Positions 53,599 to 64,000 of a stretch of DNA of 64,000 bases are shown here, piece after piece. How positions within the stretch are numbered: position 1 is the first letter of the stretch; every line of letters starts with the position of its first letter. Source of the stretch: Haliclona indistincta (lineage: Eukaryota > Porifera > Demospongiae > Haplosclerida > Chalinidae); NCBI GenBank assembly GCA_964017065.1, contig OZ024786.1, forward strand, positions 6,329,047 to 6,393,046, written 5' to 3'. The position numbers and the translations under genes are program-made. The notes below the pieces were generated by a model. It had not been told where the DNA came from. It saw only the letters and a list, made by a program, of their open reading frames with translations, and did not search any database.

Positions 53599-54783
53599 AC
53601 TCAGCCGTCCAACTACAGGAGCTATGCAACGTTATCGGCAGTAAATACAAATACATGGAGGATCTGCTGGCCCTAGACGCGTGCCGCCCAAGATCGAGAA
53701 CTCAGCTACCACTCAGGGCGCTACTCAATTCCTCCCCCGTTGCACGAGGCTTGGTCGAGTCTACTGGCTCTACACCCAGATAGGACCTTCGTCACCTATA
53801 TCCTGGAAGGGATCCAACGCGGATTTAGGATAGGTTTCGAATACAGGAGCCATTGCTGCCGCCCAGTCAAAAAGAACATGAGGTCAGCATCACAGTTTCC
53901 CCAAGTGGTGACCAAATACCTGGATACTGAATGCGAGCTTGGGAGAGTCATCGCCCTCGACAACGAAACAAGCCAGGAGGTGCAGACCAGCCCATTCGGC
54001 GTCATTCCAAAAAGAGGTAAACCAAATGACTGGCGCCTGATTCTAGAGCGTAAACGATGGCATCGATCCAGAGAAGTGCTCACTAAGATATGCCTCAATA
54101 GACCAAGCCATCCACCTATGCTGATCGATGGGTGACGCCCCACTACTGTCCAAGCTAGACATAAAAAGCGCCTATCGGATAGTGCCAGTCCATCCAGACG
54201 ACCGCCACCTACTAGGGATGCACTGGCAGGGATGCACCTAGGGATGCACCTACATTGATACAGCATTACCGTTCGGCTTGCGATCTGATCTGCGCTGAAG
54301 GTATTCTCAGCAGTAGCGGACGCACTACTCTGGGCAATGCACCAGGAAGGGGTAACTCACGGACTGCACTACCTAGATGACTTCCTGTTTGTACACCGAG
54401 CAAGTACAAAAGTCGGCGAATCCCAACTCCAGAGAGCATTGCATACCTGCCAAGTTTTAGGAGTCCCAGTCGCACCAGATAAGATCCAGCAACCCACCAA
54501 CGTACTGACATTTCTAGGCATTGAAATTGACACCACATTGCTCCAGCTTCGCTTACCAAGGCCAAAACTGCTAGAGCTACGCCATACCCTGGAGCGATGG
54601 CGCAATAAAATCTCCTGCACAAAGCGCGACATGCTTTCTCTCGTGGGAAAACTCCAACACGCGGCAGCAGTAGTGAAACCAGGCCGTACATTTCTGCGGC
54701 GCCTCATCGACCGATCCACGTCAGTGAAAAGGCTGCACCATCATTTTCATTTGAACAACTCTGCCCGCGCGGACATCGAATAG
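53599..54783 (+). pseudogene. Reverse transcriptase, element 3 (broken)
   Basis: Acceptor TCCTCCTCACACAG, then LQELCNVIGSKYKYMEDLLA in phase with the Gag donor. The frame shifts near 53740, 54030 and 54230. At 54212-54252 a 12-bp unit AGGGATGCACCT is duplicated. Blocks seen: LDIKSAYRIVPVHPDDRHLL, LPFGLRS, HYLDDFLFVH with an intact YLDD, and GKLQHAAAVVKPGRTFLRRL. A stop at 54781-54783 precedes RNase H. Confidence 0.85.
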
Positions 54784-54848
54784 TGGTACGCTTCATCACG
54801 GAATGGAACGGCATTAGCTAACTCCCCCCAGCGGAACCCCAGCACTCG

Positions 54849-55280
54849 GTGGAGTCAGATGCGGCAGGATCGACTGGAGCCGCAGCAGTCTGGGATCACC
54901 AATGGCTACAATTCATTTGGCCAGACTCGTGGCAGGGCGTCAACATTGCTGTCAAAGAGATGATTCCCATACTCCTAGCTGCAGCAGTATGGGGCAGGGA
55001 TTGGTCCGGACAAGCAGTTAGATGTCACTGCGACAATTCAGCTGTGGTCTCAGCGGTCAATTCAGGGTGGTGCCGGGAAAAACACCTGATGCACTTATTG
55101 CGCTGCCTATTCTTCTTTGCAGCTCACTACCGGTTCCGCATTTCAGCGCAACACATACCAGGAGCAGACAATGTCAGGGCTGATGCCTTGTCTCAGGGAA
55201 GAATATCACAATTTTCTCTCTCTGCCAGGCCGAACCCAACCCCGACCCCACCCCATTCTCTCACCGCCTTCTCGAGCTAG
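54849..55280 (+). pseudogene. RNase H domain, element 3
   Basis: SDAAGSTGAAAVW (Asp), KEMIPILLAAAVWG (Glu), CHCDNSAVVSAV (Asp) and DNVRADALSQG (Asp) keep the D-E-D-D set, separated from the polymerase by a stop. Confidence 0.8.
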
Positions 55281-55416
55281 CAGCAGACAGCAACCTCGAC
55301 TAGACCTCACCGCGCTGGACAGAGATGTTTCGAAACTCATTGACAACAGCATAGCGCCTTCTTGTAGTAACGCTGACTGGGTGCCGAGATGTTGGTCAAA
55401 GGTACGTATACACTAG
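55281..55416 (+). pseudogene. Tyrosine recombinase N-terminal stub, element 3
   Basis: LTALDRDVSKLIDNSIAPS in another frame matches the start of the recombinase in element 1 (LDDTVQSLFTAGLSPNT). The similarity fades and the frame stops at 55416. The catalytic domain is absent. Confidence 0.6.
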
Positions 55417-55447
55417 GACAGTTCACATATCCATTATGAGCTCTTAA

Positions 55448-56031
55448 CCCTTTAACCCCTAATGTCGCCTTTTGGCGACATACATACTTCAGACACCATA
55501 ACTTTATCAAAAAGTGTTAAAATATCCCAAAATTAAGCCAAATTGAAGAATATAAATAACCGCAAAAAATTGACCGGTTTTCGGCGCGCCCCCTGCGCTA
55601 AACGTATTGGCTTCGGCATTTTTCTATGGCTTCAGTGCAAAATTCGCAACATTTTTGGAAAAACAAAATGGCTGCCAAGAAAATTGGGACATTTTATGGC
55701 TTCAGGGTGCTCGGAAACACATTTTGGGACATTCTCTATGATCTGGGCTACATTTTGCACTCACCAAAACCACTGCTATTTGTGTGTACTTTTCAGCAGC
55801 CAGCCCCAAAGTACTACTTTGAGCAAAATTTGACGAGGTCGTTGCACTTTATCGGCTTCACTTTCGAAGTGGGAGGGGCATATTGACCGACTTGAGTGTG
55901 GGCAATTGCGGCTACTCACTGGGGTAAAAGGACGCAAATTTGAGACCAGTAGCTCAAAAGACACACGAGATATTCACGAGAGAGCATTTACGAGGTTAAA
56001 ATTTCAGCTGGATAATTTAGTAATTAAAGGG
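55448..56031. mobile_element. 584-bp piggyBac-like nonautonomous element
   Basis: Flanked by TTAA at 55444-55447 and 56032-56035. Ends CCCTTTAA and TTAAAGGG are perfect inverted repeats. A subterminal hairpin TGTCGCC-TTTT-GGCGACA is present at 55463-55480. TTAA targets and CCC ends are diagnostic of piggyBac. No transposase is encoded; the 96-codon frame inside has no domain. Confidence 0.8.
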
Positions 56032-56284
56032 TTAACTACCAGCACTTACAGAGATCTCCAACTAAACGTGTTCTGCTACATGCCTCTAAAGAGCGCCATA
56101 TTGTTTCATGTGTGTGTCATGTGACAAGAAACCATATAGTTCATTACATTCAGTAAGGATAGAGGATCATAATGGTACCTGCAACATGATCATAAGACAC
56201 TTGGTTCCTGAGATATGAAACAAAATGTCAAAAACACATTTTCTACTCTCTTCGTGTGTTCCACTGTCGGTCGATGACGCCATG

Positions 56285-56432
56285 TCTTGGCCATTGAACA
56301 ACTCTGCCCGCGTCTGCCCGCGTCCCCATGTCTGCCCGCATCCCCATTGTCTGCCCGCGTCCCCATGTCTGCCCGCGTCCCCATTGAACAACTCTGCCCT
56401 CTGCCCGCGTCCCCATGTCTTGGCCATTGAAT
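56285..56432. repeat. Short minisatellite (CTGCCCGCGTCCCCATG units)
   Basis: About six variable copies of an 18-20 bp unit, flanked by two copies of GTCTTGGCCATTGAA (56284-56298, 56417-56431). Confidence 0.85.
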
Positions 56433-56648
56433 GCATCGATCACGGGGCAGGGACGGCTTGCCCTGGCCTGCCTGTGCCTAGTTAGGTGGTGCATGCAGAC
56501 TATTATATCATCACGTGCGCACGTTCAGAGCGATTAGCCATTCATGATCCAGCTGAGAATAGAAGGTTCGTACCTTCTTCAATCGTTTTTGCCTGGGTAT
56601 CTGACATTCTGAAATGTTACTGCAATTACGATACTTAATTAATATAGG

Positions 56649-59600
56649 TGAAGATGTAGCATGCCAAGGTCTGTACGACAGGAAGTATGAGATAGTGTAT
56701 AGTGACAAAACTGCTGGTGCTACAGCATCTCTGACATTGTGGAAAAAGAGTAGAGCTACTGTTGACGAACTGATTCATCATTCTGGCGAGAAGATAGTGA
56801 CAGTATGTCACTGCTGTACTGAGTACAAGCAATAGAAAAAGGTTCACAGAGATGCAGCAATAAAACTACAAAGCCTGGCTGACACACCTTGCTACTACAG
56901 GGTGTGTACAGGTGAATGTTGGTGCTTGCAAGTATGTAGGCACTATTCGAGCTTTACACTTGGCACCAGAAGGAAGATGTAAGGGCTTAACATCTACAGT
57001 TGATGACCATCCATACACGTGAACGGCTTGTGAAGCGTTGCAACATGGGAAAAACAGCCCCCTGTTGCATAAGCTCCAACGAGCGCCCAAGTTGAAACAT
57101 CCTCGCACTGAAAAAACTCGAGCCTGCTTCAGGGGCGTGGTACACAAGCACATCAGCAATGACGATATTAAGGCTGCCTTGAACATCCAAGGTTGCATGC
57201 AACTCAGTCTAAAGCCATAGCTAGCGCAGAAAAGAGGCGAATCCTCTTCGACAGCTGGAAAGAGAACAAAACAGCTAGGCCGTTTCCAGAGCAACTTCTA
57301 AGGTTGTTCACTGAGAAATAACTCTTCAGATTTTGACCTTGGCTTTCTTGAGAACTGGCTTGGGAAGAAGCTAGGAGGCAGATATTGGCATGCAACTGAG
57401 CAAGCGCGCATTTTGGCGATTCTCTTGAGCAACCGATTCGGAGAGAGAATGTACTCAACAGTATCACCAATGATGGGGCTCCCATTGGCAAGGCAGGCGA
57501 AGAAATTGCGGGTTAAAGACTTGGATGGCTGCTCTTACATGCCCGGCTTAAACGACTGGGCTTTCCGTGCGGTTGCTGAGCACTGCACGCCGTACCAAAA
57601 CAGCATGGATGGCACTAGAGTGGTCCGAACTGTAGAGCTGTATGCTGACCTGTACTTAGTAGGTGAGTCATTCTCACCTGATGTTAGAGCATGGCCTGAC
57701 AAATCCAAACTTCCCGTAGCCAATTCGTGGGAACATGTGCGCGATTACGTGCTGTCCGTGAGAAGAAAGAGATTGTATGCAGCTGAGGCATACGGTTTCG
57801 ATCTTGTAGATAAAACCGGGAAGCTGCCAAATATGCTCACCGGATCTATCCCGGAAGCTACTTCAGGTGTAACAGCTTCCCATGTTTACAGCATCATGTT
57901 GGAGGTTGAGAAGATAGCGATGAAGCATAAACTGTCACTGACAAGACATTGCACAGATTCTGCAGCTAATGCACTCAACTCATTGTTAATACTTGCAACT
58001 CCAACTAAGTTCCTGGTAGAGAAACTTGGGGTGACCTACTTGGGATTGTCCAGACCAGACTACCACCTGTTTGCGCCATTCTTTCGCTTTCATTATCCGC
58101 ATATCCCTGTTGGGACCACTCTGGGCGAACTGTCCTTAGCAACTTGATGAATAGTAAGAGAGAGATAGTTGCTGAGATTGACACCGCATCCATGAGCCTG
58201 CATAAAGTAGTTACTGCTAGCTTAAGAGACTTAAATCACTTGAAACGTATGCACCCAGCATCAAAGGTAAAATACGGCGATATATGTCCACACACTCGCC
58301 AAAATTGCGATGCGAAATCTCGAGTTTTGACGCAAGCAGTGGTCAACGAACTTGGCACTTACGTGCCAGGTTCTCAAGCAACCCAACTCTATCTGCAGGC
58401 TGCAGTTTGGACACATTCACCGTACAGATCGATGGTTTCGGTTCACCAACTGAAGTGGCTAGGAGCTTATGGGCGGGGCATGGGCGGGGCTCATGACGTG
58501 GAGGCGTTGGAGACAATTTATTGTGCTGCATGATTCGTTGTCTCTAGCCAAGCATTTTATTAGCAGGGCCCATTACCTTACTGAAGAACTGCTCGTTCAT
58601 GCAGGGATCAACCATCTACTCTGCATGTATATGTGCTTTTTTGGAAGTAGCCTGGCTGATTACTCACTGCGCCACACAGGCAACCGGGGGCTTGAGGCAA
58701 TTCATGGAATGTTTAGGGGAGGGTCAACCTCTCTCCCAATAACTTCTGCAAACCTGAGCTTCAGGGAATTCTTGGAGAAGATGAATAAGGCACAGCAGAT
58801 ACACAGAGCAGAGCATGCCCTCAAACAGATAGATGGCAATTCGATAGTTGCTGCAAAAAAAAAAGAAGCGAAAAACATTTGCTCTATCGAGCAATGAGCA
58901 TGTACACAACTCCACACCATACACCTTTCCAGAAACATATGCTTCTTTTAAAACATCTATAGAAGGTGCATGTAAACAAGGTGACTGTGACTCAAAGGAA
59001 CTGATTGAGAAACTAGCACCTCAGATGGCAACCATGTTGAAATCAGAAAAGAAATGGGATCAACCAGATGTACCCCTTAAAGATGTGCCAGTGGCAATGA
59101 AGCTAGTAGTGGATCTCAGCAAAGTGACCCCTCTCTGTTCGGAGAAAATTGATGCTGTGATGAAGAACGAGTTGCAGAGTGAATGCAATGATCAGTCTGC
59201 AAGTACTGCAAGTACAGAAGAGATAACGGATGCATCCGTTATCTCTTCTTATCTCTACTGTTAAAACGGGGGTGTTGTGGTGGGTGTAATAAATGCATGA
59301 TTCAGAACACGTGCATGCACTGGCCAACATGTTAGTCGACATCAGTTCAGCTTCCAATGCCGATGGTATCAAGGTCAATGCACTTAAAAAAGCCCTGAGT
59401 GGTTTGCAACCCCAACGAGAAGTCCCTAATAAGAATAGATGGAAGCGATTCGCTGCAGGAGAGCTATCATTGGATAAATCCACTGAAATTGACCACCAAG
59501 TTGAAGACCTACAATTTTGGGCACTCTATCCAACAAAAAAGGCTCTTGTGAGTGCCAATGTCTTTCTTTTGGGACAAGTTTGTCTCATTCTAAATGAGGG

Positions 59601-59970
59601 TATGCCTTGCTGATCTGCCGAAATTAACCCCTCTACTGAAGTTGTATTGACTATCTCTGAGTACCATCCAGATACAACTCTTTACCATGAAAATGTTAGA
59701 ACGAGTGTGCTGAAAGCTACAGCAGTGCTGAATTGTAATGTCACTGCTTTAATTCACCTCTGTGACAAAGCAGTGTCATTTTCTCACGATGACTGTGAAG
59801 ATCTTGATGGCTATGTACCATTTAGTGATAATGTGAACATTGAAGAGAGACTTGAAACTTTTGGTGCTAGCAATCAAGTAACCACAGATGAAGAAGAAGA
59901 AGATGAAGAGATTGAAGAGATAGTTAAGAAAAAGTTTAAGCCTCCAGATAGTGAGTATTACGGCAGCTGA
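56649..59970 (+). pseudogene. Large transposase-like protein, copy 2 (broken)
   Basis: Blocks in order: GEDVACQGLYDRKYEIVYSD; ACEALQHGKNSPLLHKLQRA; frame 57413-58147 (PMMGLPLARQAKKLRVKDLD, DGTRVVRTVELYADLYLVGE, RHCTDSAANALNSLLILATP); 58144-58533 (YGDICPHTRQNCDAKSRVLT); 58469-58897 (LSLAKHFISRAHYLTEELLV, LRHTGNRGLEAIHGMFRGGS, SANLSFREFLEKMN); 58848-59264; 59293-59613; 59647-59970 with an acidic tail. Frame shifts near 57325, 58130, 58470, 58890 and a stop at 59611-59613 inactivate it. The protein type is common in sponge and cnidarian genomes; I cannot name its superfamily. Confidence 0.6.
59216..59249. repeat. 34-bp perfect palindrome
   Basis: AGAAGAGATAACGGATG followed directly by its reverse complement, no spacer. 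It lies at the 3' end of a coding block of copy 2, close to where copy 1 has its deletion. Confidence 0.95.
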
Positions 59971-60306
59971 ATTATTGTGCACTCCCACCTGTATATATAG
60001 CTGAAGAACAGAGCAGCCAAGGGAATTTCCACTAACTCAATAAAAAAATTCTTGCATCGGACAGCTACTAGCTTACATGATTGGCCATACTCTTGTTAGT
60101 ATTGCCAATCATGACAAACCATCACTCCTACGGCAGCCTTTGCTGGGTGTATACTTAGAAGGTTCCTTGGTCAGTTCGCCAATTATAACATGTGCTTTGT
60201 TCATTTCTGTTACTCTCAGGCTGTTTTAGTAAGAGGTCTGGTAGATCAGGTAGGGCTTGCAGCAATCCAAAATATTTAGTAGGAGTTTTTGTTTTTCTGA
60301 CTTATA

Positions 60307-60959
60307 GCGCAGCAAAACAGCTTACCGGCTAAGAATGCAGCTTAAGCCACTAGGCAAGAGAGCCATAAACATATTCACCCCGGAAGGATGTACTGCATTA
60401 CTCAAACAAATTCATCATGCAATTGTCGTTTGCCCAGGTCAGCAATAATAGTTAGTAATAGTCAATTTGCTGACTTGTTTGCCACAGTAGGTAGGGAACA
60501 GGAGGAGCAAAGTAGCCCAGAGGAGGAAGAAAGTAGCCCAGAGGAGGAGGACGAGGAGAGCAGTGAAGTAGATGAAGACAAGAAGAGCAGTCATGATGAT
60601 GATAGCAGTTACAAGAAGGAGAGCAGTCAGGATGATGACAGCAGTTACAGAGAGACCGACATCAGCAGTCACAAAGAGACCGATACCAGTTTTGAAACTA
60701 AAGGTTAGCACACTTTATCAAGCTCTTTATAAACAGCAATTTATTTTTGCTTTCAGAATGTGTTGACAAGGATGCTCTTCCAGGTAAGTTTGTAGCATGT
60801 CTAGTTCGGTGTAAATTCATTCATAAGTTTTTTCTATTTTTAGGTGCAGAGTTTAGTTACAGTCTTATTTATGTAATGACGGACACTGGTGCATCTGCTT
60901 CTTCCTCAGGAAGTTCTACTCCACAGTCTCCACAGCATAGCATGGATCCTGAATTTTGA
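60307..60959 (+). CDS. Acidic multi-exon C-terminal gene of the large repeat, copy 2
   Basis: Same exons as copy 1: about 60307-60438 (PLGKRAINIFTPEGCTALLK), about 60484-60703 (EEEESSPEEEDEESSEVDED), 60757-60784, 60844-60959 (VMTDTGASASSSGSS, ending DPEF). It carries one fewer ETDISSHK unit. All frames are open. Confidence 0.45.
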
Positions 60960-61103
60960 CTTGTGCAATCTTCTTTATGACTTGTGCTATCATTCAATCA
61001 ATCTTGTGCTTTCCTCAGTAAAATGCCCCTCAATTGAAGGTGTTGTACATTGTGACGTCACGCTGCCCTTAGCCACTAAAGCTAATAGCTATACCACAAA
61101 CTT

Positions 61104-61605
61104 TTGATGTTGTTAGCTTGTGGTAAGCAGTATTACAAGTTGATGATACAAATGTTTTCATGCTCAAAAAAGGACAAGCGGCTTTCCTCAGCAAAGAAGA
61201 TATTGATGAGCCAACTGGGAAAAAGGAAAAGAAGGGCTGGGAACTCCTCTGGAGAACAGTCCTCAACTCGCGATCGAGATCAACAGGAGAATACAACTCA
61301 GCCATCCGAAGACGTTGCTGGAGGACGAGGCTTCACAGTCTACCGACAGATACATTTATACGGTGACTAGCAGACTAGAGGTAGGTGGCTTGCTGCTTGA
61401 GAGTGATTGTGTGCCTCCAAGCAGTGAGTCTGAGTATTTTCCTACACCTGATAAGCGACAGCGCGTTGCCATTATGCAACAGCCAGTTGACGCTGCTTCT
61501 CAGGGTAAAAGAATGTTTGTGTGTCTTTCTTCAGAGGTACCAGCATTTTTAGATGATCAAATTCATGAATATTATTGTGTGGTTATTTTGTCTATGAAAA
61601 TGTAA
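61104..61605 (+). pseudogene. N-terminal fragment of the 42-kb transposase family
   Basis: About 61151 opens MFSCSKKDKRLSSAKK, like residues 1-16 of the 42043 gene, then LGKRKRRAGNSSGEQSS, SESEYFPTPDKRQRVAIMQQ and MFVCLSSEVPAFLDDQ in shifting frames. Similarity ends near 61556; the zinc ribbon and DDE region are absent. Confidence 0.7.
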
Positions 61606-62146
61606 TTACAGCAGTTCAGTTCAATAATGATAGGCTGCAACCATCATCAATGCCAGTTGGGTGAGAATGACCTACAGTGACATAGATACATGCATCATCT
61701 AATCAACTAATGTATATAACTCTTTTAAATGCAGGGTTGTTTGCTACAAGGTGCGGTCTTACAGCGCTAAAAATATCCGCTAGCGCCAATTCGCTGGCAG
61801 AAAATCCAATTAAAGCGTGGGTGATTCACACTAAATAGGCACGGTCGATTATGGACTCCTGCTTTTAGGGACTATAAAATTGTACATGCATGTAGCTCAC
61901 ATTTGAGGTCACAGGTATGCATTAAGATTTGCAAGTGTGGGAAGTTTACATGTGTCTGGTGCAGATGAACAAAACGGATGAAGCCTTGAGCATAATCCAC
62001 AAAGAAATTTCCAGCCTATAGAATGGGGGTCTACATGTACGTAATGTGTAAAATCAATGTGTAGCCAACTGATTGTAGTGCACATGTTACGCATACACGT
62101 GACATACAGGTAAATGTTAACATCTCTTTGTCTCTTTCAAACACAG
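61606..62146. other. No gene; holds an inverted dispersed repeat
   Basis: 61615-61712 is the reverse complement of 48200-48300. The remainder is AT-rich with no motif. Confidence 0.5.
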
Positions 62147-63329
62147 GGTGTTCCTGACATTGCTGTAGTTGTAAATGACCAACCAAACTTCTTCCTGGTA
62201 ATTGGCTCTCGCCTAGATCTATTGCTTCCAGATCTGACTAGCATAGTCACCAAAGCTCAACATCGTCAGAAAGCAGCTCATGACTCCAAGTCGTCGTACT
62301 CTCCAAGGCACTATCAGTGTATTTATATTTCTCAACACTAGTCTGGCCCAGTGGTACTTCATCTTTAGCCGCTTTTAAGGAGCTTGTCAAAGACAAGCTC
62401 CTTAAACCATCTCCTAGTGTAACAGTCAAAGTGAAGATAGTACCTTTTAGTACTAGTGACTTTCCCACTTCGAATTGTAAGCAGTGCAAGGATCTGCTGA
62501 CAGAATCGGGTCTGTTACAGTCTATCAAGACTGTAAGGTGGCGTCTGCTGCAAACTTCCATGTATAATCTGACTACAGAGGTTTGTCAATCCTTATGCAT
62601 TTTACATGTTTACTTATGATCATTCTGATTATCAGGACCCAAGACTGTTTCAGTTAATGACGGCAGTCCGTAGCACACTAAGATATGGTTGCTACAATGG
62701 CCATGCGAAACAACTCTCCTCTACACTGGTTTACTGGTTGCGGACGTACACTTTGTGCTCTGAGCACAACCTTTCAATCAATGTGTAAGTATTCATGTTG
62801 TTTATTGTGCAGTGTATTGATTTTATTATGTGACACAGCTTCAACCCCTCCAGCAGCAACGAGGCTGGAGGAATCGTTGCTAAAATTGGATTCGCTGATA
62901 GCATCACAGATTCATCATACTCTGTCAAATCAATCACAGTACATAAATAATTATGAATGTTAGGTGCACTCAGCTTTTACTAACACTTGTAGGGTATCCC
63001 AGACTTGTCAGTCATATCTGAAAGTAATCCTCACTTATTCTTAGCTATTGGAGAGGCAAGTTAAACTTTTGATGTATGTTCAGTGTGTGTAGTTTTTGGT
63101 TGTGGCTATACTCAAAACAATTAAACTTATGCGTTATGTGCAGAACAAGAAGAAAAAAAAACGAGTATGGTCCAGAGGTGTGGCCGACTCAGGTGCTGAA
63201 AGCCAGAGTGGTGACGGTGACGGCCTTGGTCAGTTGATGCTTTATCTTACTGCTGCCCACTTCACAACATTGGCAAGATCGAAGACCAAACCAAGTCCTA
63301 TCCTTGGGTTGTACATGAAAGATCTCAAG
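62147..63329 (+). CDS. PD-(D/E)xK nuclease-like gene, copy at 63 kb (longest)
   Basis: Exon candidates: 62147 onward (VPDIAVVVNDQPNFFLVIG, a partial PD exon), about 62340-62579 (ELVKDKLLKPSPSVTVKVKI, TSNCKQCKDLLTESGLLQSI), 62635-62786, about 62829-62945 (GGIVAKIGFADSITDSS), 62993-63055 (IPDLSVISESNPHLFLAIGE), 63144-63329 (NKKKKKRVWSRG, GQLMLYLTAAHF, PILGLYMKDLK). The exon ending at 63055 uses a GC donor (GAG/GCAAGT). D...E-N-K is complete. The last exons (HKFLSM end) are not in the window before the sequence turns non-coding. Confidence 0.5.
62374..62406. repeat. Perfect 15-bp-stem hairpin in coding sequence
   Basis: TTTAAGGAGCTTGTC, loop AAA, GACAAGCTCCTTAAA. It lies inside an exon candidate of the nuclease-like gene and encodes FKELVKDKLLK. 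Confidence 0.9.
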
Positions 63330-64000
63330 GTGTGTTTTGCATAATCCTCTAGCTGTTTCCCAATAGTGCATGCATTTTATTCCTTTGAAGTTCTCATTGA
63401 ACGTGATGTGTTTACAACGGCCCCTCTATAAGCGTCCCACTCAAGTGGCAGTGTCCCAATTCAAACATAGCACTCAATAGTGCAACACATGTGCCACTAC
63501 TTGGAAGTGAACCAATCCAGTGCCTAGATCATCTTTTTGTACAAATAATACTTAGGTTTCAGTCCATTCAGGTGCTCCTGTGTCGTCGTAGCATAGCCAC
63601 ATTTTTGGCCTCCTGACTGGGGCCACCTCTTTACTGTTTTTGGGTCTCAATGGTGTCCATCAGCCTTGGAGAAGTTCCACTTGTACTGGGGCGAGCCCCA
63701 CATGTGTAGTGCTCGTTGAATCAATGTTCCCGAGAACATGCCAATTTACATGTACAGTGCTCTTAGTAAGGTATGAACATAAAACTACAATGTTCAAGCA
63801 TGTTGGACAATTTTTATGACTTGCTGCGTTGACAAAGATGCTATTCTCTGAGAGCAATGGCACGTCCACAAAATACTTGCATGTGTATTATGTGACAACA
63901 ACGTCTCAAAGGGAGCATGTAATCCTATTTCCTGTTTAGATAATTATTTGGCAACCATTATCACTAATCAATTATCTATGGTATGTCTATTCTGTAGTTT
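63330..64000. other. No gene recognised
   Basis: Unique sequence to the window end. A minus-strand frame (63660-63869) has no motif. Confidence 0.5.

Larger units (their letters stand above)
51060..55416 (+). mobile_element. Ngaro-like retrotransposon, element 3 (3' truncated)
   Basis: Starts AATTAGGTACGAATTAAACG, resembling A1 of element 2. Gag, reverse transcriptase, RNase H and the start of a recombinase follow, with many lesions. No B repeat or A2 was found. The end lies at or before the piggyBac-like insertion at 55448. Confidence 0.75.
56617..61079 (+). mobile_element. Large dispersed repeat, copy 2 (longer)
   Basis: Second copy of 23870-27257. It keeps about 1.1 kb that copy 1 has lost (58180-59300), including the conserved TGNRGLEAIHGMFRGG region. 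The two copies share coding blocks, intron positions and non-coding flanks up to AGCCACTAA. Copy 1 then meets the Harbinger element; copy 2 runs on to a transposase fragment. Confidence 0.75.

Overview
This window looks like nuclear DNA of a marine invertebrate animal, most likely a sponge or cnidarian. The reasons are AT-rich DNA, short GT-AG introns, animal-type domains (CXXC zinc finger, PB1, OTU) and transposon families typical of such genomes. The species cannot be fixed from the sequence. Host genes are a small minority, and almost everything recognisable is transposable-element DNA at different stages of decay.

Three tyrosine-recombinase retrotransposons of the Ngaro type dominate. Element 1 (497-7917) is nearly intact: Gag in two exons, reverse transcriptase plus RNase H, tyrosine recombinase, and split direct repeats A1 / B1-A2-B2. 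Element 2 (34359-39815) has the same layout and identical repeats but broken ORFs and no second Gag exon. Element 3 (about 51060-55416) has lost its 3' end and carries a 33-bp minisatellite inside Gag. All three share two phase-1 intron boundaries. Elements 1 and 2 and a relic at 44460-45092 share a three-way-junction fold at the start of repeat B.

The most unusual locus is 20791-22944. It is a Mutator-like DNA transposon with 54-bp perfect terminal inverted repeats and an 8-bp target duplication, sitting in an intron of a PB1-domain gene (20438-23387). Instead of a transposase catalytic core it carries a seven-exon reading frame that joins two C2H2 fingers, a transposase-type N-terminal region, a CXXC finger and a complete OTU cysteine protease domain.

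Four copies of a PD-(D/E)xK nuclease-like gene (30.8, 41.3, 48.5 and 63 kb) lie mostly beside copies of one transposase-like gene (29.9, 42.0 and 61.1 kb). A 3.4-4.5 kb repeat is present twice (23870-27257 and 56617-61079). A PIF/Harbinger element follows the first copy. A piggyBac-like nonautonomous element, TA-flanked MITEs, five or more long foldback hairpins, and hAT, LINE and LTR fragments fill much of the rest.

Possible host genes are the PB1 gene, a two-exon zinc-binding gene at 11248-12660, and several unrecognised multi-exon candidates (8676-9776, 9995-10919, 15868-17364, 17860-19048). Exon calls rest on reading-frame phase and splice-site consensus only.
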